From positions 1 through 63,451 of the forward strand of contig NZ_JASFDV010000034.1 of assembly GCF_030766825.1 (NCBI RefSeq): a stretch of DNA of 63,451 nt, read 5' to 3'. Below are positions 34,114 through 42,684 of the stretch, piece by piece (position 1 is the stretch's first letter; each line of letters begins with the position of its first letter). The position numbers were made by a program, and so were the translations under genes. Below the pieces are notes generated by a model. The model did no database searches and was not told the DNA's origin. It saw only the letters and a list, made by a program, of their open reading frames with translations. The stretch comes from Nocardiopsis sp. CC223A (GTDB lineage: Bacteria > Actinomycetota > Actinomycetes > Streptosporangiales > Streptosporangiaceae).

Positions 34114-36963
34114 GTGGTGTTGACGGTTGAGATCTCCGTACTCGGCGACATCCGGACGCGGATCGACGGGCGCACCGTCGATCTGGGACACGTGCGGCGG
34201 CAGTCCGTGTTCATCGGCCTGCTGGCCGACGTCAACCGCCTGGTCCCGGTCGACCGGCTCATCGACCGGGTCTGGGGGCGGCATCCGCCCGCCGGGGCCA
34301 GGTCGTCGCTCTACAGCTACGTCTCCCGGCTGCGGACCGCCCTGTCCTCGGCCGGCGGCGACGCGGTGGTCGACCGGCGCCCGGGCGGCTACGTCCTCTC
34401 CCTGAGCGACGACGCACTCGACACGGTCGACCTGCACCGCTTCCGGCGCCTCACCTCCCTGGCCCGGGACTCGCCGACCGAGGACACCTCCCTGGCCCGG
34501 CTGGAGGAGGCGCTCGCCCTGTGGCGGGCCGACGCCTTCGGCTCCCTGGACAACCCCTGGGTCAACGAGTTCAGGGAGAGCCTGCACCTGGAGCGCCTGC
34601 GGACGAAGCTGGACCGCAACGACCTGCTGCTCCGCCGGGGCAGGCAGGCCGAATGCCTCGGCGACCTGGTCTCCCTCGCCCAGGCGCATCCGCTCGACGA
34701 GCGCCTGATCGGCCAGCTCATGCTCGCGCTGTACCGGGAGGGGCGCACCGCGCAGGCCCTGGAGCACTACGACCGCCTCCGCAGGGCGCTCTCCGAGGAG
34801 CTGGGCACCGATCCCGGAGCCGAGCTCAGGGACCTCCACCTCAGGATCCTCGACACCGATCCGGCGCTGGACGCCCCACCCCTCGCAGCGGTGCTCTCCG
34901 CCGTCCGGTCGTCCTCGGCGGCGGCGCCCCCGCCCGTCCCCCCGCCGGGCCAGCTCCCCTCCCCGCCGCCTCGGCTGGCCGGGCGGGAGAGGGAACTCAC
35001 CGCACTCGACACCGTGTGGGAACCCGGATCGACACCCGTCACGGTGGTCTGCGGCCTCGGAGGTGTCGGCAAGACCTCGCTGGCCCTGCACTGGGCGCAC
35101 GACAACCTCGACCGGTTCCCCGACGGCCAGCTCTACGTGAACCTGCACGGCTTCTCACCGAGCACTTCCCCCGCCGAGCCGCAGAGCACGGTCCACGACT
35201 TCCTCATCGTCCTCGGCATGGCCAAGAAGGCCGTCCCGACCAGTGCCGAGGCGCAGATCGGCCTGTACCGCAGCCTCCTGGCCGGCAAGCGGATGCTGAT
35301 CCTGCTGGACAACGCGCGCGACTCCGAGCAGGTACGGCCCCTGATCCCCGGCTCCCCCTCCTGCGTCGTCCTGGTCACCAGCCGCAACCGGCTCAGCGGC
35401 CTGGTCGCCACCGAGGGGGCCCGGTCCGTCACTCTGGACCCGCTCACCTCCGCCGAAGCGCACCGGCTGCTCGCCGCCCGGATCGGGGCGCCCCGCGTGG
35501 CGGCCGAGCCGGAGGCGGCGGAGTCGATCATCACCGGCTGCGGGCGGATCCCCCTGGCGCTGGTCGTCGCCGCCGCCCGCGCCGCGAGTGACGCGCACCT
35601 GCCGCTCGCCGAACTCGCGGCCGAGCTGCGGGAGGCGGAGACCAGGCTGGACGCCCTGGACACGGGTGACCTGGGCACCTCCCTGCGCGGTGTCCTGGAC
35701 GCCTCCCACCTGGCGCTGCCCGCGGCCGCGGCGCGAGTGCTCGGCCTGCTCTGCCTGCTCTCGGGACAGAACATCGGACTGGCCTCCGTCGCGGCGCTGT
35801 CCGGGCACACGCCACCGCGGACCAGGGCGCTGCTGCGCACCCTGGAGGCGGCCCACCTCGTCCAGCAGCCGGTCCCCGGGCGCTACGAACTGCACGACCT
35901 CGTCCGCCTGCACGGCAGGGAACGGGCGGAGGCGGACCTGTCGGCGCAGGACCGCCGCGAGGCCCTGCGCTCACTGGTCGACTTCTACGTCCGCACCGCG
36001 GCCGCCGCGAACCGGCTCCTGGGCCCGCACGAGATCCCCTCGTCCGTGGCGGAGGAGGAACCGTCCGACGGGCACCCCTTCTCACCCCGGCTCTCGGACG
36101 AGGTCCAGGCACTGGAGTGGTTCACCGCGGAACGCTCCTGTCTCCTGGCCGTGATCCGCCTCGCCTCGGACCTGGGTCTGCACCGCGAGGTCTGGCGGTT
36201 GTGCTGGGACGCCCACCTGTACTTCCGCCGCAGCGGCCACGTCGAGGATTTCATCGGCCTCAACCGCACCGGACTCGACGCCGCCTCCCGGCTGAGCGGT
36301 GGGAGCGCTCCGACCCTGAAAGCCCTCGTGCAGAGGAGCCTGGCCTCCACCCTGCTCATGGCCGGCCGCCCCGGCGAGGAGCCGTCCCGCCTCCTCGCGG
36401 ACTCCCTCGGCCGTTTCGAGGACACCGGCGACCTGCTCAACCAGGCGCACACGCACCAGGTGTTCCTGCTGTCCGCGGTCCTCGCGGGAGAGGGGAGACC
36501 GGCGCTGGAGCACGCGGAGAGATCCCTGGAGCTGTACCGGAGGGTCGACGCCCCGCTGTGGGCGACCGCGGCGCTCAACAATCTGGGCTGGGTCCTGGCC
36601 GAGTCGTTCGGACGGTACGAACGCGCCCTCGACCACTGCCGGGAGGCGCTGGAGGGTGCGCGCGCACTCGGCTACAAGGCCGGGGAGGCGGCCATCCTGG
36701 ACACCCTGGGCAACGTCTCCGTCCTCGCCGACCGCCGCCCCGAGGCCATCGGGTACTTCCGCCAGGCGATTCCGGTCTACCGGGCTCTGCGGGACGCCTT
36801 CGAGGAGGCGAACACCTTCAGCAGCATGGCCGAGGCCCACGAGGCCCTCGGCGAGCCGGAGGCCGCGCGTGAGGCCTGGCGGCGGGCCCTGGACCTGTAC
36901 CGCGCACAGCACCGGACGGAACAGGTACGGGAGACCGAGGAGAGGCTCCGCGCGTCACCGTGA
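34114..36963 (+). CDS. AfsR/SARP-family regulator with NB-ARC and TPR domains
   Basis: This 949-residue protein has four parts. Residues about 1-100 form an OmpR-like winged helix (VEISVLGDIRTRIDG; SSLYSYVSRLRTALS). Residues 100-250 form the bacterial transcriptional activation domain (VDLHRFRRLT; EEALALWRADAF; LGTDPGAELRDLH). Residues 290-560 are an NB-ARC ATPase with CGLGGVGKTSLALHW and LILLDNARDSEQV. The rest is a TPR-rich C-terminus (AALNNLGWVLAESFGRYERALDHCREAL). Such proteins activate secondary-metabolite genes. No biosynthetic cluster is visible here. TTG at 34120 is an alternative start. Confidence 0.9.
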   Translation: MVLTVEISVLGDIRTRIDGRTVDLGHVRRQSVFIGLLADVNRLVPVDRLIDRVWGRHPPAGARSSLYSYVSRLRTALSSAGGDAVVDRRPGGYVLSLSDDALDTVDLHRFRRLTSLARDSPTEDTSLARLEEALALWRADAFGSLDNPWVNEFRESLHLERLRTKLDRNDLLLRRGRQAECLGDLVSLAQAHPLDERLIGQLMLALYREGRTAQALEHYDRLRRALSEELGTDPGAELRDLHLRILDTDPALDAPPLAAVLSAVRSSSAAAPPPVPPPGQLPSPPPRLAGRERELTALDTVWEPGSTPVTVVCGLGGVGKTSLALHWAHDNLDRFPDGQLYVNLHGFSPSTSPAEPQSTVHDFLIVLGMAKKAVPTSAEAQIGLYRSLLAGKRMLILLDNARDSEQVRPLIPGSPSCVVLVTSRNRLSGLVATEGARSVTLDPLTSAEAHRLLAARIGAPRVAAEPEAAESIITGCGRIPLALVVAAARAASDAHLPLAELAAELREAETRLDALDTGDLGTSLRGVLDASHLALPAAAARVLGLLCLLSGQNIGLASVAALSGHTPPRTRALLRTLEAAHLVQQPVPGRYELHDLVRLHGRERAEADLSAQDRREALRSLVDFYVRTAAAANRLLGPHEIPSSVAEEEPSDGHPFSPRLSDEVQALEWFTAERSCLLAVIRLASDLGLHREVWRLCWDAHLYFRRSGHVEDFIGLNRTGLDAASRLSGGSAPTLKALVQRSLASTLLMAGRPGEEPSRLLADSLGRFEDTGDLLNQAHTHQVFLLSAVLAGEGRPALEHAERSLELYRRVDAPLWATAALNNLGWVLAESFGRYERALDHCREALEGARALGYKAGEAAILDTLGNVSVLADRRPEAIGYFRQAIPVYRALRDAFEEANTFSSMAEAHEALGEPEAAREAWRRALDLYRAQHRTEQVRETEERLRASP

Positions 36964-37042
36964 CGCCCCGCCGGTCCTCCGTGCCGGGTCATGTCCCCTG
37001 GAGCGGTGCGACTTTCACGCGGGTGCGTCCTTGCGGGTCATC

Positions 37043-37074
37043 GCGATGGCCGGCCGATGTCGGACGGCCATCGC
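37043..37074. terminator. Hairpin terminator after the SARP-type gene
   Basis: GCGATGGCCG (37043-37052) pairs with CGGCCATCGC (37065-37074), and CCGA/TCGG extend the stem inside. It lies 80 bp after the regulator stop. The remaining 260 bp to the glycosyltransferase stop shows no gene or further repeat. Confidence 0.65.
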
Positions 37075-37333
37075 GCCCTGTCGGCACGGTGATCCGGAGC
37101 GTCGCCGAAGGCGGCGCACCGATCCGGCCTGCGGCGCCGCCGCGTATCCGTGGGAACGGGGCCGGAAGAGCCGCACCACCCGGCGGGACACCATCCCGTG
37201 CCGGTCCGGCGGGGCCCACCACGTGCGGGATCCGCCCGATCCGTGAGACGGCGCCCGAGAACGGGCCCCCCGTCCCGGAGGCACCGCGCCCGGCCGGAGT
37301 CCCGACCGGCGCGGCGTCCCGGGACGGGGCGGC

Positions 37334-38218
37334 TCACGCCGCGGTCTTGCGGGAGGAGCGCGCGGAGGGGGTGAGGGACGAGGCCGAGCGCAGGCCCCAG
37401 AACAATCCCTGGAGGAGGTGGCGCGGCGCCCGGAGGGTCCAGTGGTCGATGCCGTGGCTCTGGTAGGTGGCGGCGAAGCGGTGGGTGTAGGCGCGGAAGG
37501 ACGCCGGGGAGGAGTCCACCAGCCGGCGGGCGGAGACCCCCGCCCGCATCCGGGGCGCGTAGGCGACCCGGATACCGGTCTGCTTCAGGTGCACGGCCAG
37601 GTCGATGTCCTCGTGCAGCACGTCGTCGTGGTCGGGGCAGGCCGCGTGCTCGATCGACTTCCACGCCGTGGCGCGGATCGCCATGTTGCTGCCGTAGAGG
37701 AAGGGGCAGCGCCGCCGCCCCAGGTGCCAGAGCGTGCGCCGCACGGCGTTGTCGGACACGCGGCAGGAGCCGAACACGGGCACGTCGTAGTAGGTGACCG
37801 GACCGGTGACGGCCCCGACGGTCGGGTCGGCCATGGCCCGGGAGACGTTCGCGACCCAGTCCGGGGCGAGGACGGAGTCCGCGTCGATGCGTCCGAGGAC
37901 GTCACCGGTCGCCGCGGCGAACCCGGCGTTGCGGGTGGGGACCAGCCCCTGGGCGTCGAACTGGCGCAGGAGCCTGATCCCCGCCCCGGGGTGGGCGTCC
38001 GCCAGGCGGCGGACGACCGCCGCCGTGCCGTCGGTCGAACGGTTGTCGACCACGAGGACCTCCCAGGGGGCCTGCGTCTGCGCCAGCACGGCGAGCAGGC
38101 ACCGCTCGATGGTGGTCTCCTCGTTGTACGCCGGGATGACCAGGGACACCGTCGGCGCTGACGCCACCGCCCGGGCCACCCTCCCGCGCCGCCTTCTCGG
38201 GATATCGACGTCGGTCAC
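37334..38218 (-). CDS. Family 2 glycosyltransferase
   Basis: The protein has 294 residues from GTG 38218, preceded by GGAGAGG. The GT-A fold is clear: VSLVIPAYNEETTIERCLLAVL, the nucleotide-binding VVDNRSTDGTAAVV, the DxD-type RIDADSVL, and the acceptor-side HEDIDLAVHL. The C-terminus (HGIDHWTLRAPRHLLQG) contains no clear transmembrane domain. It transfers a sugar from a nucleotide donor; the acceptor is unknown. The gene is isolated. Confidence 0.88.
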   Translation of the reverse strand: MTDVDIPRRRRGRVARAVASAPTVSLVIPAYNEETTIERCLLAVLAQTQAPWEVLVVDNRSTDGTAAVVRRLADAHPGAGIRLLRQFDAQGLVPTRNAGFAAATGDVLGRIDADSVLAPDWVANVSRAMADPTVGAVTGPVTYYDVPVFGSCRVSDNAVRRTLWHLGRRRCPFLYGSNMAIRATAWKSIEHAACPDHDDVLHEDIDLAVHLKQTGIRVAYAPRMRAGVSARRLVDSSPASFRAYTHRFAATYQSHGIDHWTLRAPRHLLQGLFWGLRSASSLTPSARSSRKTAA

Positions 38219-38472
38219 GGATTTCCTCTCCTCGGTCCTGCGACGGCTCTGCCCGCCTCGTGTCGGAGCCGGACACCCCGGCTCCGGGACCATATGACCT
38301 CAGGCAGGGCAACGGCCGACACGGTCCCCGTGACCATGAGGGAAACGCCCGGTGACCGCGCAGGCCGAACGTGCACCCCGTCCCCGTGCGCCCCACGGAG
38401 TACGGCGTCGCGCCCGCCGACGCCGGCGGGCACCGCGCATCCGCGCGGCGGCGGCGCGGGGGCCTGTGGCCG

Positions 38473-39966
38473 TCAGCGGGTCAGCGCCGACCAGGTGAAC
38501 CTCCCCGCCAGCAGGGTCGCGGCCACCGGCATGGTCCGCAGTTCCTCCGCGGAGGACGCCAGGGGGTCGCGCTCCACCACCACGAGGTCCGCCGGTTCGC
38601 CCGGCACGACGCCCACCCGTCCGCGGGTGCTCGCGGCCAGCGCCGCGCCGACACCGATCCGCTGCTCGGGGTGCCAGGGCGAGCGGCCGTCGCGACTGCG
38701 CGCGACGGCGGCGGAGACCGCGATCCAGGGGTCCAACGGGGAGACCGGGGCATCGGAGCCGAGCCTCAGTTCCGCCCCGGCGCGCCGGAGGGACGCGATG
38801 GCGAAGGCGCGTGCGGTGCGGCCCGGCCAGTGCCGTTCGGCCACGTCCCGGTCGTCCATGGCGTGTTCGGGCTGCACGCTCGCGATCAGCCCCAGTGCGC
38901 CGAAGCGGGCGAAGTCCTCCTCCCGCACCAGTTGGGCGTGCTCGACCGTCCCGGCCATCCCGAGTTCCCCGAAGGCGTCCAGCACCCCGGTGTTCGCGCG
39001 GTCGCCGATGGCGTGGACGGCCGCGGCGATCCCCGCCTCCTTCGCCCGGGCCATGAGTTCGCGCAGCGTGTCCAGGGGCACGGTCTCCATCCCGCAGGCG
39101 TGCGGGTGGGAGAGGTCCATGCCGGGGTAGGGGTCCCAGCACCACGCGGTCCGGGTGTTCAGGGAGCCGTCCACCACCACCTTGAGGGGGCCCATGGTGA
39201 CCAGGCCCCGGGAGTCCAGGACGTCCCCGGTGCGCACGCCCGCGGCGATCGCCTCCTCCAGCCGTTCGGGCCACACGGACACCTCCACCCGCAGGGAGTC
39301 GACGCCCCGGTCCACCCGCTCCGGCCACAGCCGCAGGTTGTCCGTGTTCTCGAACTCGACGATCCCGACCACGCCCCGGCGGGCCGCGGCCAGGGCGGCC
39401 TCCCGGTAGTCCTCGAAGGAGAGGTCGGCCGGGGACTGGAGCCGGTCCAGGGCCCCGAACCATTCGCCCTCCCGGACCAGGCCGGTCACCCGGTCGGGGA
39501 CCAGGGAGAGCAGCCGCGCGGCGGCGGTGTTCATCCACCCGCAGTGCAGGTCCTTGCTCACCAGCACCACCGGGATCCGGGGCGCCACCCCGTCCAGCGC
39601 CGCCAGCGAGGGGGCGTCCGGCCACACCCCGTCCTGGAAGCCGTAGCCGACCAGCGCCGGGGGCTCCGCCGTGTTCGACGCGCGGGGCCCGGCGACCGCG
39701 TCGCGGACGCGTTCCAGGCACTGTGCCGCGCTGGCCGTGCCGGACAGGTCCAGGCGCCGCCGCTGGACCGTCCACTGCGCGAAGTGCACGTGGTGGTCCC
39801 ACATCCCGGGCAGCACGAAGCGGCCGTCCACGTCCGTGGCCTCCCCGTGGCGGGCGCCGGAGCCCGCCGGGACGACCGCCCCGATCACACCGCCGTCCAG
39901 CAGGACGTCGTGAGTCCCCGCACGTCCGGGGAGGGACGCGTTGAGCAGCGTCCGTTGTTCGCCCAT
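38473..39966 (-). CDS. YtcJ-like metal-dependent amidohydrolase
   Basis: The protein has 497 residues from ATG 39966. The amidohydrolase-superfamily metal residues are visible: HxH in GMWDHHVHFAQ, His in VHAIGDRAN and EHAQLVRE, and Asp in GSDAPVSPLDP. An N-terminal beta-sandwich (LLNASLPGRAGTHDVLLDGG) and the C-terminal GEPADLVVVERDPLA complete the composite fold. YtcJ-type enzymes deacylate or hydrolyse amides. It is the last gene of the nine-gene block, 15 bp after the PaiB-like gene. Confidence 0.88.
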   Translation of the reverse strand: MGEQRTLLNASLPGRAGTHDVLLDGGVIGAVVPAGSGARHGEATDVDGRFVLPGMWDHHVHFAQWTVQRRRLDLSGTASAAQCLERVRDAVAGPRASNTAEPPALVGYGFQDGVWPDAPSLAALDGVAPRIPVVLVSKDLHCGWMNTAAARLLSLVPDRVTGLVREGEWFGALDRLQSPADLSFEDYREAALAAARRGVVGIVEFENTDNLRLWPERVDRGVDSLRVEVSVWPERLEEAIAAGVRTGDVLDSRGLVTMGPLKVVVDGSLNTRTAWCWDPYPGMDLSHPHACGMETVPLDTLRELMARAKEAGIAAAVHAIGDRANTGVLDAFGELGMAGTVEHAQLVREEDFARFGALGLIASVQPEHAMDDRDVAERHWPGRTARAFAIASLRRAGAELRLGSDAPVSPLDPWIAVSAAVARSRDGRSPWHPEQRIGVGAALAASTRGRVGVVPGEPADLVVVERDPLASSAEELRTMPVAATLLAGRFTWSALTR

Positions 39967-39980
39967 GTCGGCGTCCTTCC

Positions 39981-40622
39981 TCAAGGGTGCGTCACCGCCG
40001 GGCCGTTGGCCCGCGCCATCCGCTCGGCCAGCTCCGGGTTGCGGTACGGGCCCGGCTCGACCAGGTGGCCGATGATCCGGGCGACGGTCTCCGCGGACTT
40101 GTCCTGGCTCATCTTCTCCTTGGCCTCGATGCGGTCCACCGGCAGGCGGAACCCCACCGTTCCGGTGACGATCCGGTGCGCGTACGCGCCGTTCTCCGCG
40201 GTGGCGTGCAGCAGGTGCGGGTCCGGCAGGACCCGCTCGAAACGGTGGACGAGGCGGTCCAGCACCCGCAGGTTCTCCTCGTCGCCCAGGACCTCCGGCA
40301 CCCCGTACAGGTGGGCGGCGGCGAAGTTCCAGGTGGGAACGCCGGGCCGGGAGCCGTACCAGGACGGCGAGATGTACCCGTGCGGGCCCTGGACGATCGC
40401 GAGCATCGTGTGGCGGCCGAGCCCGTGCCCGACCTCGTCGGGCCGGCCCATGTGGCCGAGCAGGACGACGCCCTCGGCGTCCTCGTCCAGCAGCACCGGG
40501 TAGTGCGAGGCCACCGGCCCCGAGCCCGGTACCGCGGAGACGAAGGTGCACCAGGGGTTCTCCCGGACGAGGTCCTTGACGGCCTCCGTGTCGTCGAGCG
40601 CGTAGTCGGGGTTCCCCCTCAT
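39981..40622 (-). CDS. PaiB-like FMN-binding protein
   Basis: The protein has 213 residues from ATG 40622, overlapping the M20 stop (ATGA). It matches the PaiB/FMN-binding split-barrel family: NPWCTFVSAVPGSGPVASHYPVLLD, VLLGHMGRPD, YISPSWY and VPTWNFAAAHLYG. Members are annotated as negative regulators (PaiB of Bacillus) or flavin-binding enzymes. Its place between two hydrolases suggests a metabolic or detoxifying role in the same pathway. Confidence 0.87.
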   Translation of the reverse strand: MRGNPDYALDDTEAVKDLVRENPWCTFVSAVPGSGPVASHYPVLLDEDAEGVVLLGHMGRPDEVGHGLGRHTMLAIVQGPHGYISPSWYGSRPGVPTWNFAAAHLYGVPEVLGDEENLRVLDRLVHRFERVLPDPHLLHATAENGAYAHRIVTGTVGFRLPVDRIEAKEKMSQDKSAETVARIIGHLVEPGPYRNPELAERMARANGPAVTHP

Positions 40623-41902
40623 CGGACCGCCCCGCTCCCGTGCGCCGGGTCCCGCTCGATCCTGCGCCACGCCAGGTCGGCCAGGGCGGCGGCCTGCACC
40701 CCGAGGATCCGGTCGTCGAACCGCACGCCCGCGGAGTGCATGGGCTCGGGCCCCGCCGGGTCCACGTCCTCGGGCATCGCCCCGAGGAAGACCAGCGCCC
40801 CCGGCACCCGCTGTAGGACGTAGGAGAAGTCCTCCGAGGTCATCGCCGGTTCGGGCATCCTCACCACATGGTCGCGCCCGTGGAGCTCCTCCAGCCGGGC
40901 CAGGACCGCCGCGGCCTCGGACGCGTCGTTCACGGTGGCGGGGTAGGACGGCACGAACTCGACCGCGGCCGTGCAGCCGTGGGCCCGGGCCAGGCCGCGC
41001 AGGAGTTCGGTCAGGTCGTCGCGGAGCAGTGCGAGCGTCTCCTCGGAGAAGTACCGCAGGTTGGCCTCCATGAGCACCTCCCGGGCCAGCACGTTGCCGG
41101 CCCTGGAATCGGTCGAGAGCCGGCCGATGGAGATCACCGCGGGGTCGTTGGCCGGAACACGGCGTGCGACGAAGCCCTGGACGGCCAGGATCAGCTCGGC
41201 GGCCACCGGGACCGGGTCCACGGCGAGGTGGGGCGCCGCGGCGTGGCCGCCGGTGCCCTCCACACGGATACGCAGGGCGCTGACACCGGCCATGATCGGC
41301 CCGGGCCTGCTCACGAACCGCCCGTAGGGGGTCGTGGCGTCCACGTGGATCGCGTAGGCCGCGGCGGGCCGCTCCCCCGCGGCCTCTAGGACGCCCTCCT
41401 CGATCATGATCCGGCCGCCGCCGAAGCCCTCCTCACCGGGCTGGAACATGAAGACCACGGTTCCGGGCAGCGCGTCCCGCCGCTCGTGGAGCAGCCTCGC
41501 CGCACCGACCAGACCGGCCGTGTGCAGGTCGTGCCCGCAGGCGTGCATCGCGCCGTTGGCGGAGGCGTGGTCCAGGCCGGTCGCCTCCGTGACGGGCAGC
41601 GCGTCCATGTCGCCGCGCAGCAGCACCACCGGCCCCGGCCCGCCCCCGGCGGCGCCGCCGCGCAGGACCGCGGTGACCGAGCTCAGGGACATGCCCGTCG
41701 TGATCTCCAGGTCCATTCCGGCCAGGGACTCCAGCACGGCCTCCTGTGTCTCGCACAGCTCAAGTCCGACCTCCGGACGGGCGTGCAGGCGTCGCCGCAG
41801 CGCCCGCAGCTCGGGGAGGATCGCCTCGGCCGCGGCGGCGAAGGGGTTCTCCGCCGCCGCGGGTGCGGTGCGGCGGCCGTCGATCACAGGGTGGAGGGTC
41901 AT
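40619..41902 (-). CDS. M20-family N-acyl amino acid hydrolase
   Basis: This 427-residue protein has the M20D residues: HARPEVGLEL, metal ligands in MHACGHDLHTAG, the catalytic base in FQPGEEGFGGG, and HVDATTPYG and MTSEDFSYVLQ further on. The dimerisation lid domain is at about 205-320. Such enzymes hydrolyse hippurate, N-acetyl or N-carbamoyl amino acids or indole conjugates. The ABC importer just upstream and HyuA-type gene suggest it acts on imported acyl or cyclised amino acids. Confidence 0.9.
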   Translation of the reverse strand: MTLHPVIDGRRTAPAAAENPFAAAAEAILPELRALRRRLHARPEVGLELCETQEAVLESLAGMDLEITTGMSLSSVTAVLRGGAAGGGPGPVVLLRGDMDALPVTEATGLDHASANGAMHACGHDLHTAGLVGAARLLHERRDALPGTVVFMFQPGEEGFGGGRIMIEEGVLEAAGERPAAAYAIHVDATTPYGRFVSRPGPIMAGVSALRIRVEGTGGHAAAPHLAVDPVPVAAELILAVQGFVARRVPANDPAVISIGRLSTDSRAGNVLAREVLMEANLRYFSEETLALLRDDLTELLRGLARAHGCTAAVEFVPSYPATVNDASEAAAVLARLEELHGRDHVVRMPEPAMTSEDFSYVLQRVPGALVFLGAMPEDVDPAGPEPMHSAGVRFDDRILGVQAAALADLAWRRIERDPAHGSGAVR

Positions 41903-42684
41903 GGCGTCGCGGTCTCCTCGAAGGTCATGCGCCGGCCCAGTACCGGGACGGCACCGAGCAGTTCTTCGGTGTAGGGGTCGGAAGGGGCGGCCAGCAGCGC
42001 TTCCGTGGGGCCGGATTCGACGATGCCGCCGTGGCGCATCACGGAGACCTCGTCGCTGATGTAGCGGACGACGGCCAGGTCGTGCGAGATGAACAGGATC
42101 GACAGCCCCAGGGTCCGCTGGAGTTCGCGCAGCAGGTTGAGCACCGTGCTCTGCACGGAGACGTCGAGCGCGGAGGTCACCTCGTCGGCGATCAGCACCT
42201 CCGGCTCACCCGCCAGGGCCCGGGCGATGGTGATGCGCTGGCGCTGGCCGCCGGAGAACGCACCGGGCAGGGCACCGGCGCGGTCCGGGTCCACGTGCAC
42301 CTGTTCGAGCAGTTCGCGGACGCGGCGGCGCCGGGCCTCGCGGCTCCACCGGCGCCCCGTGGCCAGCGTGCCCTCGGCGACCGACGCGCCGACGGGCATC
42401 CGGGGGTCCAGGGCGGAGTAGGGGTCCTGGAAGATCAGCTGGATGCGCAGCCGGGCCTGCCGGGCCCGGCTGCGCCGCCCCACCGCGCTGACCCCGTTGA
42501 CCCGGATGTCCCCGGCGGACACCGGGGCCAGGCCCACGACCGCGTTGGCGACCGAGGACTTCCCGGAGCCGGATTCGCCCACCAGTCCGACGGTGCGCCC
42601 GTGGTCCAGGCGCAGCGACACGTCCGAGACCGCCGAGCGCGCACCGTAGCGGACGCTCAGGTTCTCGATCTCCAGGGCCGTCAC
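41899..42684 (-). CDS. Peptide ABC transporter ATPase (DppF-like)
   Basis: The protein has 261 residues from GTG 42684, overlapping the previous stop and preceded by GAGAGGAG. Walker A GESGSGKSS, signature FSGGQRQRITIARAL and Walker B LIADEVTSALDVSVQ identify an oligopeptide/nickel-type ATPase. The C-terminal DPYTEELLGAVP is typical of DppF/OppF. It overlaps the M20 gene by 4 bp and partners the fused permease-ATPase. Confidence 0.92.
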   Translation of the reverse strand: MTALEIENLSVRYGARSAVSDVSLRLDHGRTVGLVGESGSGKSSVANAVVGLAPVSAGDIRVNGVSAVGRRSRARQARLRIQLIFQDPYSALDPRMPVGASVAEGTLATGRRWSREARRRRVRELLEQVHVDPDRAGALPGAFSGGQRQRITIARALAGEPEVLIADEVTSALDVSVQSTVLNLLRELQRTLGLSILFISHDLAVVRYISDEVSVMRHGGIVESGPTEALLAAPSDPYTEELLGAVPVLGRRMTFEETATP

